From positions 42,704,978 through 42,768,977 of the forward strand of contig OZ038392.1 of assembly GCA_964036045.1 (NCBI GenBank): a stretch of 64,000 nt of DNA, written 5' to 3'. The notes below the pieces were generated by a model. It searched no databases. It was not told the origin of the DNA and was given only the letters and a program-made list of their open reading frames with translations. The translations under genes were made by a program, and so were the position numbers. Numbering within the stretch: position 1 is the stretch's first letter; every line of letters begins with the position of its first letter. This stretch comes from Eutreptiella sp. 'Long Island Sound 2002' (lineage: Eukaryota; Euglenozoa; Euglenophyceae; Eutreptiales; Eutreptiaceae). Shown here in pieces: positions 42,095-53,600 of this stretch.

Positions 42095-43509
42095 ACAGTA
42101 GGCGGCAGTCGGGGGGGCTGTCGTCCACACGACGGTGGGCGCCCTGACCCCAGTGCGCTGGAGCTGGGCCAGGGACTCCTGCCGGTGGTCGCCCCACAGC
42201 TGGGCGTGCAGTGGCGCATCCACCTGCACTTGGATATCCAGGAGGGCCACCAGGAGGCGGTGGAGCCTGGTGTCGCTGGGCAGGGTGCCCGGGGGCTGCT
42301 GGCACACCCGGGGTTCTGACGCCCAGCCCGCGGTCTCCATGGTGTCCTGCAGGGCCGCGGTCATCCGGAGGGGGTGTCCCCTATGGTATATCGTCTCCAT
42401 TCGGGTCGTTTTGGCCGCCCGGCCCCCCACGATGACTTCCGCCTGATAGGTGGGCACGGCCCTCGGGATCCAGTCCTTGGGCGCCGCCTGCCATCGCGGC
42501 GTGGGTTCCCTGAGGAGCGGGACCAGTACCGCAGCGTGGCGGGCCAGCCACGCCCGTAGCCCCGGGATCCCCTTGCGGGCTGGCGCTCGTCTCTTCAGGG
42601 CTCGCTCCGGCAGCACCTGGTGATTCTCTGTGTAGAGGTCGCCGAGGTGATGGTAGCCCAGGGCCTGTACCGTTTCGTACACCGTCGGGGGGACGACCAC
42701 CTGCGCGACGGCGCCATACAGAGTTGTGTACACCTCCACCCGGGGGGCAGGGGCCGCCGCTGCCGCCGATCGCGGCCCACCGGGACCTCGGACCAGGATG
42801 GGGGTGGTCCCTGAGCACTGGCCCGGCATCCACATGGGCATGACCACCTCATCCACGACCCGCTGCAGCGTGGCTATGAGGTGGGGGCACTTGGGGTGAT
42901 GCGTGTACTGCCCCGGGGTAAGCACCGCTGGGCAGCCCCCCCTGAGCGCCTGGTGCGTTTGCAGGTAGTAGGCCTGGGAGTCCCGGAACCCCTGCTTGGC
43001 CCAGGCCCCCTGCCGAACCCACTCTCGAACTACCGCCGCCTGCCACGAGTGCTCTGACCGATTGTGACCCTGGCACCCATGCTCCCAGGGTCCCCAGAGC
43101 GCGTCGGTATGAGCGTGGCGGGAGATGCCCGTTACGTGCTTGTATGCTCGCACCATGAGAGCATTGTTTGCCGCGTGTACCTTGGCCGTGGGGCGGTACA
43201 CGCTGGCCAGGGGGAGCAGCTTGCTCGGGAGCTTGGCCATGAGCACCATCATGGCCGCGTCCGGGGAGAGCCGCTGGGGGCGGAGCTGTGTCCAGAGCTC
43301 CGCCCTGACCTCCGGCAGGTTGCGGGGGGCCGTTGGCGCCCCCCGGAGGTAAATGTCGGTTCCCATATACCGGAGGACCCTGGAGGGCTGTATCTCCGGG
43401 GCCCCTGCCAGTGCCTCCCGCCGCTGGTCCGGGGTACTCGTCACCCACGCGCGGCCTAGGTGGCGGGCCACGGCTGCTGGCGTAGGCGACCGTAGGGGCC
43501 GTGGGTATG
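42095..43509 (-). pseudogene. LINE-B ORF2 internal fragment (post-RT region)
   Basis: About 470 codons of LINE-B ORF2 on the minus strand, open throughout but missing both ends. It starts after the reverse transcriptase (VARHLGRAWV, then RYMGTDIYLRG, KLPSKLLPLASVYRPTAK), as expected for the thumb and connection region, and continues through GYHHLGDLY, WQAAPKDWIPRA and DTRLHRLLVALLDIQVQ before being cut by the 12-bp minisatellite. The copy at 57.4-62.4 kb has recognisable homologues of all these segments. The 5' side abuts a (GGTGT)n array. With neither the RT nor the RNase H core it cannot be active. Confidence 0.85.
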
Positions 43510-43662
43510 ACGTGGTGTGGTGTGGTGTGGTGTGGAGTGGTCCGGTTTGTCGTGGTGTGGTGTGGTGTGGTGTGGTGTGGTGTGGTGTGGTGTGGTGTGG
43601 TGTGGTGTGGTGTGGTGTGGTGTGGTGTGGTGTGGTGTGGTGTGGTGTGGTGTGGTGTGGTG
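43510..43662. repeat. (GGTGT)n microsatellite
   Basis: About 150 bp of pentanucleotide repeat carrying the interruption AGTGGTCCGGTTTGTCGTGG near 43535. It is the tail of the LINE-B 3' fragment at 43663 and the site at which the LINE-B internal fragment is joined. Confidence 0.95.
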
Positions 43663-43961
43663 TGCCGAAGGCGCTGTTACCAAAAGGCAAAGGCCGGGAT
43701 GTCTACCCACGGGTACAGGTAAACGGGCTGGGCTGTGTGTGTTGTGTGCGCGCTGTGTGCAAGTGTGTTGTGGCATAGCCGGACCAGTGCACTCTCGCAC
43801 TTGGCCGACACCGCCTTGCCGACGCCTGCGCGTAGTCACACAGGGTCTCATTTGCCCACTGCACCCTGCGTGCCGCGCTGCACCACCAGTGCCTTCTGTG
43901 TGGTGCACTCTGCTTGGTGCTCTGCACCACACTGCACTGTGTGTGCCCTGCTGCACTGTTG
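43663..43961 (-). mobile_element. LINE-B 3'-end fragment (copy d)
   Basis: About 300 bp nearly identical to 36181-36484, starting with TGCCGAAGGCGCTGTTACC next to (GGTGT)n and ending where the 47-bp satellite begins (TCGGGGGCAGTGG). Same 3'-UTR subfamily as copy e. Confidence 0.75.
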
Positions 43962-45074
43962 TCGGGGGCAGTGGGCAGTGGACCTCCTGCAATACACTGC
44001 CTGACTGCCTGGGGGCAGTGGGCAGTGCAATTCCTGCAATGCACTGCCTCACTGCCCGGGGGCAGTGGGCAGTGCAACTCCTGCAATACACTGCCCCACT
44101 GCCTTGGGGCAGTGGGCAGTGGACCTCCTTCAATACACCGCCTCACTGCCTGGGGGCAGTGGGCAGTGGACCTCCTGCAATACACTGCCGCACTGCCTGG
44201 GGGCAGTGGGCAGTGGACCTCCTTCAATGCACTGCTCCACTGCCTGGGGGCAGTGGGCATCGGACCTCCCGCAACACACTGCCTCACTGCCTGGGGGCAG
44301 TGGGCAGTGGACTACCTTCAATGCACTGCCCCACTCCCTGGGGGCAGTGGGCAGTGCAACTCCTGCAATACACGGCCGCATTGCCTGGGGGCAGTGGGCA
44401 GTGCAACTCCTGCAATGCACTGCCTCACTGCCCTCGGGCAATAGGCAGTGGAACTCCTGCAATGCACTGCCTCACTGCCTGTGGGCAGTGGGTAGTGCAA
44501 CTCCTGCAATGCACTACCTCACTGCCGTGGGGCAGTGGGCAGTGGAACTCCTGCAACACACTGCCGCACCGCCTGGGGGCAGCGGGCAGTGGAACTCCTG
44601 CAATGCACTGCCTCACTGCCTGGGGGCAGTGGGCAGTGGACCTCCTGCAATGCACTGCCTCACCGCCCGGGGGGCGGTTGGCAGTGCAACTCCTGCAATG
44701 CACTGCCTCGCTGCCTGGGGGCAGTGGGCATTGCAACTTCTGCAATGCAGTGCGTCACTGCATGGGGGCAGTGGGCGGTGCAACTCTTGCAACGCACTGC
44801 CTCACTGCCCTGGGGCAGTGGGCAGTGCAACTCCTGCAATGCACTGCCTCACTGCCTGGGGGCAGTGGGCAGTGGAACTCCTGCAACGCACTGCCTCACT
44901 GCCTGGGGGCACTGGGCAGTGGAACTCTTGCAATGCACTGCCCCACTGCCTGGGGGCAGCGGGCAGTGCAACTCTTGCAATGCACTGCCTCACTGCCCTG
45001 GGGCAGTGGGCAGTGGACCTCCTGCAATGCACTGCCTCACTGCCTGGGGGCAGTGGGCAGTGCAACTCCTGCAA
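43962..45074 (+). repeat. 47-bp satellite array, block 6
   Basis: Satellite with mixed GGACCTCC, GGAACTCC and GTGCAACTCC variants. It ends at CTCCTGCAATA, sharing CAATA with the start of the 94-bp unit that follows. Confidence 0.95.
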
Positions 45075-45831
45075 TAACCGGGCGCACCGGCCTGGGGGGG
45101 ACGGGGAGCCCAGCCCAGGGGGTGGTGGGAACCTCCTGCAAGGCCCATGGGGAGCCATCATCTTCCAATAACCGGGCGCACCGGCCCGGGGGGGACGGGG
45201 AGTCCAGCCCAGGGGGTGGTCGGAGCCTCCTGCCAGGGCCAATGGGGGGCCATCTTCCGCAGAGAACCGGGCGCACCGGCCCGGGGGGGACGGGGAGTCC
45301 TGCCCAGGGGGTGTTCGGAGTCTCCTGCCAGGCCAATGGGGGGCCATCTTCTTTAGAGAACCGGGCGCACCGGCCCGGGGGGGACGGGGAGTCCTGCCCA
45401 GGGGGTGTTCGGAGTCTCCTGCCAGGCCAATGGGGGGCCATCTTCTTCAGAGAACCGGGCGCACCGGCCCGGGGGGGACGGGGAGTCCTGCCCACGGGGT
45501 GTTCGGATCCTCCTGCCAGGGCAATGGGGGGCCATCTTCTTCAGAGAACCGGGCGCACCGGCCTGGGGGGGACGGGGAGTCCTGCCCAGGGGGTGTTCGG
45601 AGTCTCCTGCAAGGCCAGTGGGGGGCCATCTTCTTCAGAGAACCGGGCGCACCGGCCCGGGGGGGACGGGGAGTCCCGCCCAGGGGGTGTTCGGAGTCTC
45701 CCGCCAGGCCAATGGGGGGCCATCTTCTTCAGAGAACCGGGCGCACCGGCCCGGGGGGGACGGGGAGTCCTGCCCAGGGGGTGTTCGGAGTCTCCTGCAA
45801 GGCCAGTGGGGGGCCATCTTCTTCAGTGGGC
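45075..45831 (+). repeat. 94-bp satellite array 4
   Basis: Eight units, changing from the ATAACCGGGC form to the AGAACCGGGC form found in array 2. It ends at CATCTTCTTCAG, joined to TGGGCAGTGGAACTCC of the 47-bp satellite. Confidence 0.95.
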
Positions 45832-46818
45832 AGTGGAACTCCTGCAATGCACTGCCCCACTGCTTGGGGGCAGTGGACAGTGCAACTCCTGCAATGCACT
45901 GCCTCACTGTCCCAGAGCAGTGGGCAGTGGAACTCCTGCAATGCACTACCTCACTGCCCTGGGGCAGTGGGCAGTGGAACTCTTGCAATGCACTGCCTCA
46001 CTGCCTGGGGGCAGCGGACAGTGCAACCTCTGCAATGCACTGCCTCACTGCCCTGGGTCAGTTGGCAGTGCAACTCCTGCAATACACGGCCGCACTGCCT
46101 GGGGGCAATGGGCAGTGCAACTCCAAACTCCTGCCTCGCACTGCCTCACTGCCTGGGGGCAGCGGGCGGTGCAACTTCTACAATGCACGGCCTCACTGCC
46201 TGGGGGCAGTGGGCAGTGCAACTCCTGCAATGCACTGCCTTACTGCCCTGGGGGCAGTGGGAAGTGAAAGTACTGCAATGCACTGCCTCACTGCCTGGGG
46301 GCAGTGGGCAGTGCAACTCCTGCAATGCACTGCCTCACTGCCTGGGGGCAGTGGGCAATGGAACTCCTGCAATGTACCGCCTCAACGCCTGGGGGCAGTG
46401 GGCAGTGCAACTCCTGCAATGCACTGCCTCACTGCCCTGGGGGCAGTGGACAGCGGAACTCCTGCAATGCACTGCCTCACTGCCTGGGGGCAGTGGGCAG
46501 TGGAACTCCTGCAATGCACTGCCTCACTGCTTGGGGGCAGTGGACAGTGCAACTCCTGCAATGCACCGCCTCACTGCCCTGGGGGCAGTGGGTAGTGCAA
46601 CTCCTGCAACGCACTGCCTCACTGCCTGGGGGCAGTGGGCAGTGCAACTCCTGCAACGCACTGCCGCACTGGCTTGGGGGCAGTGGGCAGTGGACCTCCG
46701 GCAATACACTGCCGCACTGCCTGGGGGCAGTGAGCAGTGCAGCTCCTGCATTACTCTGCCCCACTGCCTGGGGGCAGTGGACAGTGCAACTCCTGCAACG
46801 CACTGCCTCACTGTCTGG
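45832..46818 (+). repeat. 47-bp satellite array, block 7
   Basis: Satellite units largely of the GTGCAACTCC and GGAACTCC subfamily, resembling the order of variants near 29.4-30.7 kb. It ends at CACTGTCTGGGG, where the pentanucleotide array starts. Confidence 0.94.
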
Positions 46819-47231
46819 GGGTGTGGTGTGGTGTGGTGTGGTGTGGTCTGGTGTGGTGTGGTGTGGTGTGGTGTGGTGTGGTGTGGTGTGGTGTGGTGTG
46901 GAGTGGTCCGGTTTGTCGTGGTGTGGTGTGGTGTGGTGTGGTGTGGTGTGGTGTGGTGTGGTGTGGTGTGGTGTGGCGTAGTGTGGTGTGGTGTGGTGTG
47001 GTGTGGTGTGGTGTGGTGTGGTGTGGTGTGGTGTGGTGTGGTGTGGTGTGGTGTGGTGTGGTGTGTTGTGGTGTGGTGTGGTGTGGTGTGGTGTGGTGCG
47101 GTCCGGTGCGGCGCGGCGCGGCGCGGCGTGGCGTGGTGTGGTGTGGTGTGGTGTGGTGTGGTGTGGTGTGGTGTGGTGTGGTGTGGTGTGGTGTGGTGTG
47201 GTGTGGTGTGGTGTGGTGTGGTGTGGTGTGG
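46819..47231. repeat. (GGTGT)n microsatellite, about 410 bp
   Basis: Pentanucleotide array with the recurrent interruption GGTCCGGTTTGTCGTGG near 46905 and a GGTGC/GGCGC stretch at 47093-47130. Unlike the other long arrays it is not followed by the LINE-B 3' motif. Satellite orientation differs on its two sides. Confidence 0.95.
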
Positions 47232-47469
47232 TCTGCTGGGTTGGGGTGGGGTGGGGTGCGGTGGGGTGGGGTCGAGTGCAGGGGTGCACAGGCACCTAGC
47301 GGTCTGGGTGCGCGCTCCCAACAGCCCTCCCACCCCCCTTTTGAAAGTCCCCTGGCACACCATTGCGGTTGGGGGCGACACCACTGCAACGGTGCCCTTG
47401 CACCAGGTGTGCCGACTCTGCCCCCAAGCCACCCCCAAGCCCAACTGCCCCCAAGCCGACTGCCGCCTA
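47232..47469. other. Short non-satellite segment, no gene seen
   Basis: About 240 bp beginning with a GGGGTGGGGTGCGG run derived from the microsatellite, followed by sequence without close relatives in the window and then CCCCCAAGCC-type cytosine-rich repeats. No feature was recognised. Confidence 0.5.
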
Positions 47470-47790
47470 GGTAGGACTCCCCGTCCCGTCAAGCTGGTGA
47501 GTCCGGGCCGTTGGGAACTGCTGTCTCCCGCAGGCCCTTCCTGAGCACCGACCGCCGCCTGGTCAGGACTCCCCGTCCCGCCAGCTGGTGGGCCCGGGCC
47601 GTTGGGAACTGCCGTCCCCTGCAAGCCCTCCATAGGTACCGACCGCCGCCTGAGCAGGGCTCCCTGCCCCCCCAGGCTAGCAGGCCTGGGCCGTTGGGAA
47701 CTGCCGTCACCTGCAGGCGCTCCATAGGCATTGACCGCCGCCTGGGCAGGACTCCCCGTCCCCCCAGCTGGTGGGTCCGGGCCGTTGGGA
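47470..47790 (-). repeat. 91-bp repeat, diverged inverted form of the 94-bp satellite
   Basis: Three to four copies of a unit of about 91 bp containing CCGACCGCCGCCTG, GGACTCCCCGTCCC, AGCTGGTGGG and GGCCGTTGGGAACTGC. The reverse complement of the 94-bp unit contains CCGACCACCCCCTGGG and GGACTCCCCGTCCCCCCCAG in the same order, so the two are homologous and this array lies in the opposite orientation. Confidence 0.8.
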
Positions 47791-50700
47791 ACTGCCCACT
47801 GCCCACCGCCCACCGCAGGAGTTGCACTACCCGCTGCCTCCAGGCAGTGAGGTAGTGCACAGCAGGAGTTTCACTACCTGCTGCCTCCAGGCAGTGAGGT
47901 AGTGCATTGCACGAGATCCACTGCCCACTGTCCCCAGCCAGTGAGGCAGTGTATTGCGGGAGTTGCACTTCCCAGTGCCCCCAGGCAGTGAGGCAGTGTA
48001 TTGCAGGAGTTGCAATGCCCACTGCCCCCAGGCAGTGAGGCAATGCAAGACATGAGTTCCACTGCCCACTGCCCCCAGTCAGTGAGGCAGAGCATTGCAA
48101 GAGTTCCGCTCTTTAGGCAGCGACTGCCCCCTGGGTAGGACCCCCCAACCCCCCCGCGCATTGCAGGAGTTCTGCTGGCCAACGCCCCCAGGCGGTGTGG
48201 CAGTGCATTGCAGGAGTTGCACTGCCCACTGCCCCAAGGCAGTGAGGCAGTGCATTGCAGGAGTTGCACTGCCCATTGCCCCCAAGCAGTGAGGCAGTGC
48301 ATTGCAGGAGGTGCACTGCCCATTGCCCCCAGGCAGTGGGGCAGTGTGTTGGAGGAGGACCACTGCCCACTGTCCCCAGGCACTGAGGCAATGTATTGCA
48401 AGAGTTCCGCTCTTTAGGCAGCGACCGCCTCATAGCACAGGACTCCCCGTCCCCCCAGCTGGTGGGCTCGCGCATTGCAGAGTTCCACTGCACACTGCCT
48501 CCAGGCGGTGTGGCAGTGAATTGCAGGAGTTGCACTGCCCACTGCCCCCAGGCAGTGAGGCAGTGTATTGCAAGGGATGCACCGGCAACTGCCCCCAGGC
48601 AGTGAGGCAGTGCGTTGCCGCAGTTCCACTGCCCACCGTCCCTAGGCAGTGAGGCAGTGCATTGCACGAGTTGCATTGCCCACTGCCCCGAGGTGGTTTG
48701 GCAGTGCATTGCAGGAGTTGCACTGCCCACTGCCCGCAAGCAGGGAGGCCGTGCACTGCAGGAGTTGCACTCGCCAGTGCCCCCAGGCACTGAGGCAGTG
48801 CGTTGTAGGAGGTCCACTGGCCACTGCCGCCACTACCCACTGCCGCCAGGCAGTGAGGCAGTGTATTGTAGGGGTAGCACTGCCCAGTGCCGCCAGGCAG
48901 TGAGGCAGTGTATTATAGGGGTTGCACTGCCCACTTCCCGCAAGCAGTGAGGCAGTGCATTGCAGCAGTTCCACTGCCCACTGCCCCCAGGCACTGAGGT
49001 AATGCATTGCAGGAATTGCACCGCCCGCTGTCCCCCGGCAATGAGGCAATGCATTACAGGAGTTCCAGTGCCCACTGCCCTTGGGAAACGTGGCAGTGCT
49101 TGACAGGAGTTGCACTGCCCACTGCCCCCAATCAGTGTGGCAGTGCATGACGGGAGTTCCACAGCCCACTGCCCCCGGGCAGTGCGGCGGTGGAATACAG
49201 AAGTTGCACGGCCCACTGCCGCCAGGCAGTAAGGCGGTGCGTTGCAGGAGTTCCACTGCCCACCGCCCCCAGGCAGCGAGGAAGTCTATTGCAGGAGTTC
49301 CACTGCCCACTGCCCGCGGGCAGTGAGGGAGTGCATTGCAGGAGTTTCACTGCCTACTGCCGCCCTGCAGTGAGGCAGTGCGTTGCCGGATTTCCACTGC
49401 CCAATGTCCCCAGGCAGTGAGGTAGTGTATGGCAGGAGGTGCACTGCCCACTTCCCCCAGGCAGTGAGGCAGTGTGTTGCACGAGTTGCACTGCCCTATG
49501 CCCCCAGGCAGTGAGGCAATGCATTGCAAGAGTTGCACTGCCCATTGCCGCCAGGCAGTGAGGCAGTGTATTGTAGGGGTTGCACTGCCCACTTCCCCGA
49601 GGCAATGAGGCAGTGCGTTGCGGGAGGTCCACTACCCACTGCCGCCAGGCAGGTAGGCAGTCTTTTCTAGGGGTTGCACTGTCCACTGCCTCCAGGCATT
49701 GAGGTAGTGCGTTGGAGGAGGTCCACTACTCATTGCCCCCAGGCAATCGGGCAGTGTATTGCAGGAGTTGCATTGCCCACTATCCCCAGTCAGTGAGGCA
49801 ATTCATTGCAGGAGTTCCACTGCCCACTGCCCCTGGGAAATTTGGCAGTGCTTGATAGCAGTTCCACCGCCCGCTGTCCCCGAGGAGTGCGGCGGTGCAC
49901 TGCAGAAGTTGCATTGCCCATTGCCCCCAAGTAGTAAGGCGGTGCGTTGCAGGGGTTCCACTGCCACTGCCCCCAGGCAGCGAGGTAGTGTACTGCAGGA
50001 ATTGCACTGCCCACCGCCCCTAGGCAGTGAGGCAATGCATTGCAGGAGTTCCACTGCCCGCTGCCCCCTGGCAGTGAGGCAGTGCGTTGCAGGAGTTCCA
50101 CTGCCCACTGCCACCAGGCAGTGAGGCAGTGCGTTACATTAGTTCCACTTCCTGCTCCCTCCAGGCAGTGAGGCACCGTGTTGCAGGAGCTCCATTGCCG
50201 ACTGCCCCCAAACAACGAAGCAGTGCGTTGCAGCAGTTCCGCTCTTTCGGTAGCGACCGCTTCCTAGGCAGGACTCCCCGTCCCCCCAGCTGGTGGGCCT
50301 GCGCATTGCAGGATTTCCATTGCCCACTGCCCCCAGGCGGTGTTGCAGTGCATTACAGGAGTTGCACCGCCCACTTCCTCATGCAGTGAGCAATTCTGTT
50401 GCAGGAGTTCCACTGCCCACTGCCCCCAGGCAGTGAGGCAGCGCGTTGCAGGAGTTCCACTGCCCATTGCCGCCAGGCAGTGGGGTAGTGTATTGCGGGG
50501 GCTGCACCTCCCACTGCACCCAGGCAGTGAGGCAGTGTATTGCAGGAGTTGCATTGCCCAGTATCCCCAGGCAGTGAGGCAGTTCATTGCAGGACTTCCA
50601 CTGCCCACTGCCCCTGGGAAATTTGGCAGTGCTTGATAGCAGTTCCACCGCCCGCTGTCCCCGAGGAGTGCGGCGGTGCACTGCACAAGTTGCATTGCCC

Positions 50701-52961
50701 ATTGCCCCCAAGTAGTAAGGCGGTGCGTTGCAGGAGTTCCACTGCCAGTGCCCCGAGGCAGTGAGGTAGTGTACTGCAGGAATTGCACTGCCCACCGCCC
50801 CTAGGCAGTGAGGCAATGCATTGCAGGAGTTCCACTGCCCGCTACCCCCGGGCAGTGAGGCAGTGCGTTGCACGAGTTCCACTGCCCACTGCCTCCAGGC
50901 AGTGAGGCAGTGCGTTACATTAGTTCCACTTCCCACTCCCTCCAGGCAGTGAGGCAGTGTGTTGCAGGAGCTCCATTGCCCACTGCCCCCAAACAACGAA
51001 GCAGTTTTGCTCTTTTGGTAGCGACCGCTTCCTAGGCAGGACTCCCCGTCCCCCCAGCTGGTGGGCCTCCGCATTGCAGGATTTCCATTGCCCACTGCCC
51101 CCAGGCGGTGTTGCAGTGCATTACAGGAGTTGCACTGCCCACTTCCCCATGCACTGAGCAATTGCGTTGCAGGAGTTCCACTGCCCACTGCCCCCAGGCA
51201 ATGAGGCAGTGCGTTGCAGGAGTTCCACTGCCCATTGCCGCCAGGCAGTGAGGTAGTGTATTGCGGGGGTTGCACCTCCCACTGCCCCCAGCCAGTGAGG
51301 AAGTGCGTTGCAGGAGTTGAACTGCCCTTTGTCCCTAGGAAGTCAGGCAGTGTATTGCACGAGTTGCACTACCCACTGCCCCCAGGCAGTGAGGCGGTGT
51401 GTTGCACGCGTTGCACTGTCCCCTGCCCTCAGGCAGTGAGCCAATGCGTTGCAGGAGTTTCGCTGCCCACGGTCCCCAGGCGGTGTGGCAGTGCATTGCA
51501 AGACTTGAACTGCCTACTGCCCCCAAGCAGTGAGGCAGTGCATTGCAGGATTTGCACTGCCCACTGCCCGCAGGCATTGATGCAGTGGGTTGCAGGAAGT
51601 CCATTGCCCACTGCCGCTAGGCAGTGAGGCAGTGTACTGCAGGAGTTCCATTGCCCATTGCCCCCAGGCAGTAGGGCAGTGCGTTGCAAGAGCTCCACTG
51701 CCCAGTGCCGCCATGCAGTGGGGCAGTGTATTGCAGGAGTTGCACTGCCCGCTGTCTCAAGGCAGTGAGGCAACGCATTGCAGGAGTTCCACCGCCCACT
51801 GCCCCCAGGCAGTGTTGCACTGCATGACACGAGTTCCAAAGCCCACCGCCCCCGGGCAGTGCGGCGGTGCACTGCAGAAGTTTCACTGCCACGCCCTCAA
51901 GCAGCAAGGTGGTGCGCTGCAGGAGTTCCACTGCCCACCACCCCCAAGCAGTGAGGCAGTGCGTTGCAGGAGTAGCACTGCCCATTGCCCCCAGGCAGTG
52001 AGGCAGTGTAATGTAGGAGTTGCACTGAACGCTGCCGCCAAGCAGTGAGGCAGTGCATTGCAGGAGTTCCACTGCCCACCACCCCTAGGCAGTGTGGCAC
52101 TGCGTTGCAGGAGTTCCAGTGCCCACTGCCCCAAGGCAGTGAGGCAGTGCGTTGCAGCAGTTGCACTACCCAGTGCCCCCAGACAGTGAGGCAGTGCGTT
52201 GCAGGACTTCCGCTCTTTACGTAGCGGCCGACACTCAGGTAGGCATCCCCGTCCCCCCTGCTAGTGGGCCCGCGCATTGCAAGAGTTCCACTTCCCACCG
52301 CCCCCAGGCGGTGTGGCAGTGCATTGCACGAGTTGTACTGCCCACTTCCCCAGGCAATGAGGCAGTGAGTTGCAGGACTTCCCATGCCCACTGCCCCCAG
52401 GCTGTGAGGCAGTGCGTTGCAGATGGTCCACCGCCCACTGCCGCCAGGCAACGAGGCACTGTATTGTAGGGGTTGCATTGCCTCCTGCCCCCAGGGCAGT
52501 GAGGCAGTGTGGTGCAGGAGTGGCACTGCCCACTGCCTCCAGGCAGTGAGGCAATGCATTGCAGGAGTTCCACTGCCCACTGCCCCCAGGCAGTGCGGCA
52601 GTGTATTGAAGGAGTTGCATTGCTTCCTGCCCCCAGGCAGTGAGGCAGTGCATTGCAGGAGTTGCACTGCCCACTGTCTCTAGGCAGTGAGGCAATGCAT
52701 TGCAGGACTTGCACCGCCCACTGCCCCTGGGCAATCTGGCAGTGCTTGATAGGAGTACCGCTGCCCACTGCCCCCAAGCAATGAGGCAATGCAATGCAGC
52801 AGTTCCACTGCCCACTGCCCCCAGGCAGTGTGGCAGTGCATGATAAGAGTTCCACAGCCCACTGCCCCCGGGTAGTGCGGCGATGCATTGCAGAAGTTGC
52901 ACTTCCCACTGCCCCCAGGCAATAATGTGGTGCGTTGTAGGAGTTCCACTGCCCACCGCCC
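47791..52961 (-). repeat. 47-bp satellite array in reverse orientation, with embedded 94-family modules
   Basis: About 5.2 kb of the 47-bp satellite reading as its reverse complement (CCCCCAGGCAGTGAGGCAGT, GCAGGAGTTCCACTGCCCAC). Units are more diverged than in the forward arrays. Five modules of about 60-65 bp interrupt it near 48110, 48415, 50245, 51020 and 52215. Each starts after GTTCCGCTCTTT or a close variant and carries GCGACCGC and GGACTCCCCGTCCCCCC from the 94-bp family. Each then returns to satellite at CGCATTGCAGGA. 50230-50900 and 51010 onward share blocks, showing local duplication. No gene inside. Confidence 0.94.
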
Positions 52962-53090
52962 CCATGCGGCAGGGCCGTCCTCAAGGACCGAGATTTTTTT
53001 TTTGTTAAGGACAGCCCTTAAGGACAGACCCTAGAGGCCTTTTTGCCCTGGCCGAACGTGGGCCATGTCTACCCCCCCAGCCTTCTTTTG

Positions 53091-53600
53091 GGCACCACTT
53101 CTGATTTTGCCCCCCGCTCTAAAGCGGCGGGGATCCCCGATGCGGCAGGTGTGAGGTAGCCAATTTGCCCACTTGTGGGCCACTTCTGATTTTGCCCCCC
53201 GCTTTGAAGCGGTGGGGATCCCCGATATGGCAGGGGTGAGGTAGCCAATTTGCCCACTTGTGGGCCACTTCTGATTTTGCCCCCCGCTCTGCAGCGGTGG
53301 GGCTCCCCGATACGGCAGGGGTGAGGTAGCCATTTCGCCCACTTGTGGGCCACTTCTGATTTTGCCCCCCGCTCTGAAGCGGTGGGGCTCCCCGATACGG
53401 CAGGGGTGAGGTAGCCACCTTGCCCACTTGTGGGCCACTTCTGATTTTGCCCCCCGCTCTGAAGCGGTGGGGCTCCCCGATACGGCACGGGTGAGGTAAC
53501 CAGTTTGCCCACTTGTGGGCCACTTCTGATTTGGCCCCCCGCTCTGCAGCGGTGGGGCTCCCCGATACAGCAGGGGTGAGGTAGCCAATTTGCCCACAAG
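53091..53600. repeat. 85-bp tandem repeat inside the hAT element
   Basis: Six tandem copies of an 85-bp unit containing CCACTTCTGATTTTGCCCCC, CGCTCTGAAGCGG (a small hairpin), GGGGCTCCCCGATACGGCAG and CCCACTTGTGGG (a palindrome). 85 equals 3x28+1, so frames rotate and stay open on the minus strand. Subterminal tandem repeats are common in non-autonomous hAT elements and can act as transposase-binding sites; that role is inference. Confidence 0.93.

Larger units (their letters stand above)
38672..43690 (-). other. 1,672-codon chimeric open frame (probably not a gene)
   Basis: One uninterrupted minus-strand frame reads through three unrelated pieces: a (GGTGT)n tail (His-His-Thr-Thr-Pro repeats), the LINE-B internal fragment (about 470 codons) in its true frame, and the whole 12-bp minisatellite (His-x-Ile-Lys repeats). 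Both flanking repeats lack stops, so a long frame is expected by construction. No promoter, start context or splice signal was identified. Listed because of its size and because the LINE part has no stop or frameshift. Confidence 0.5.
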
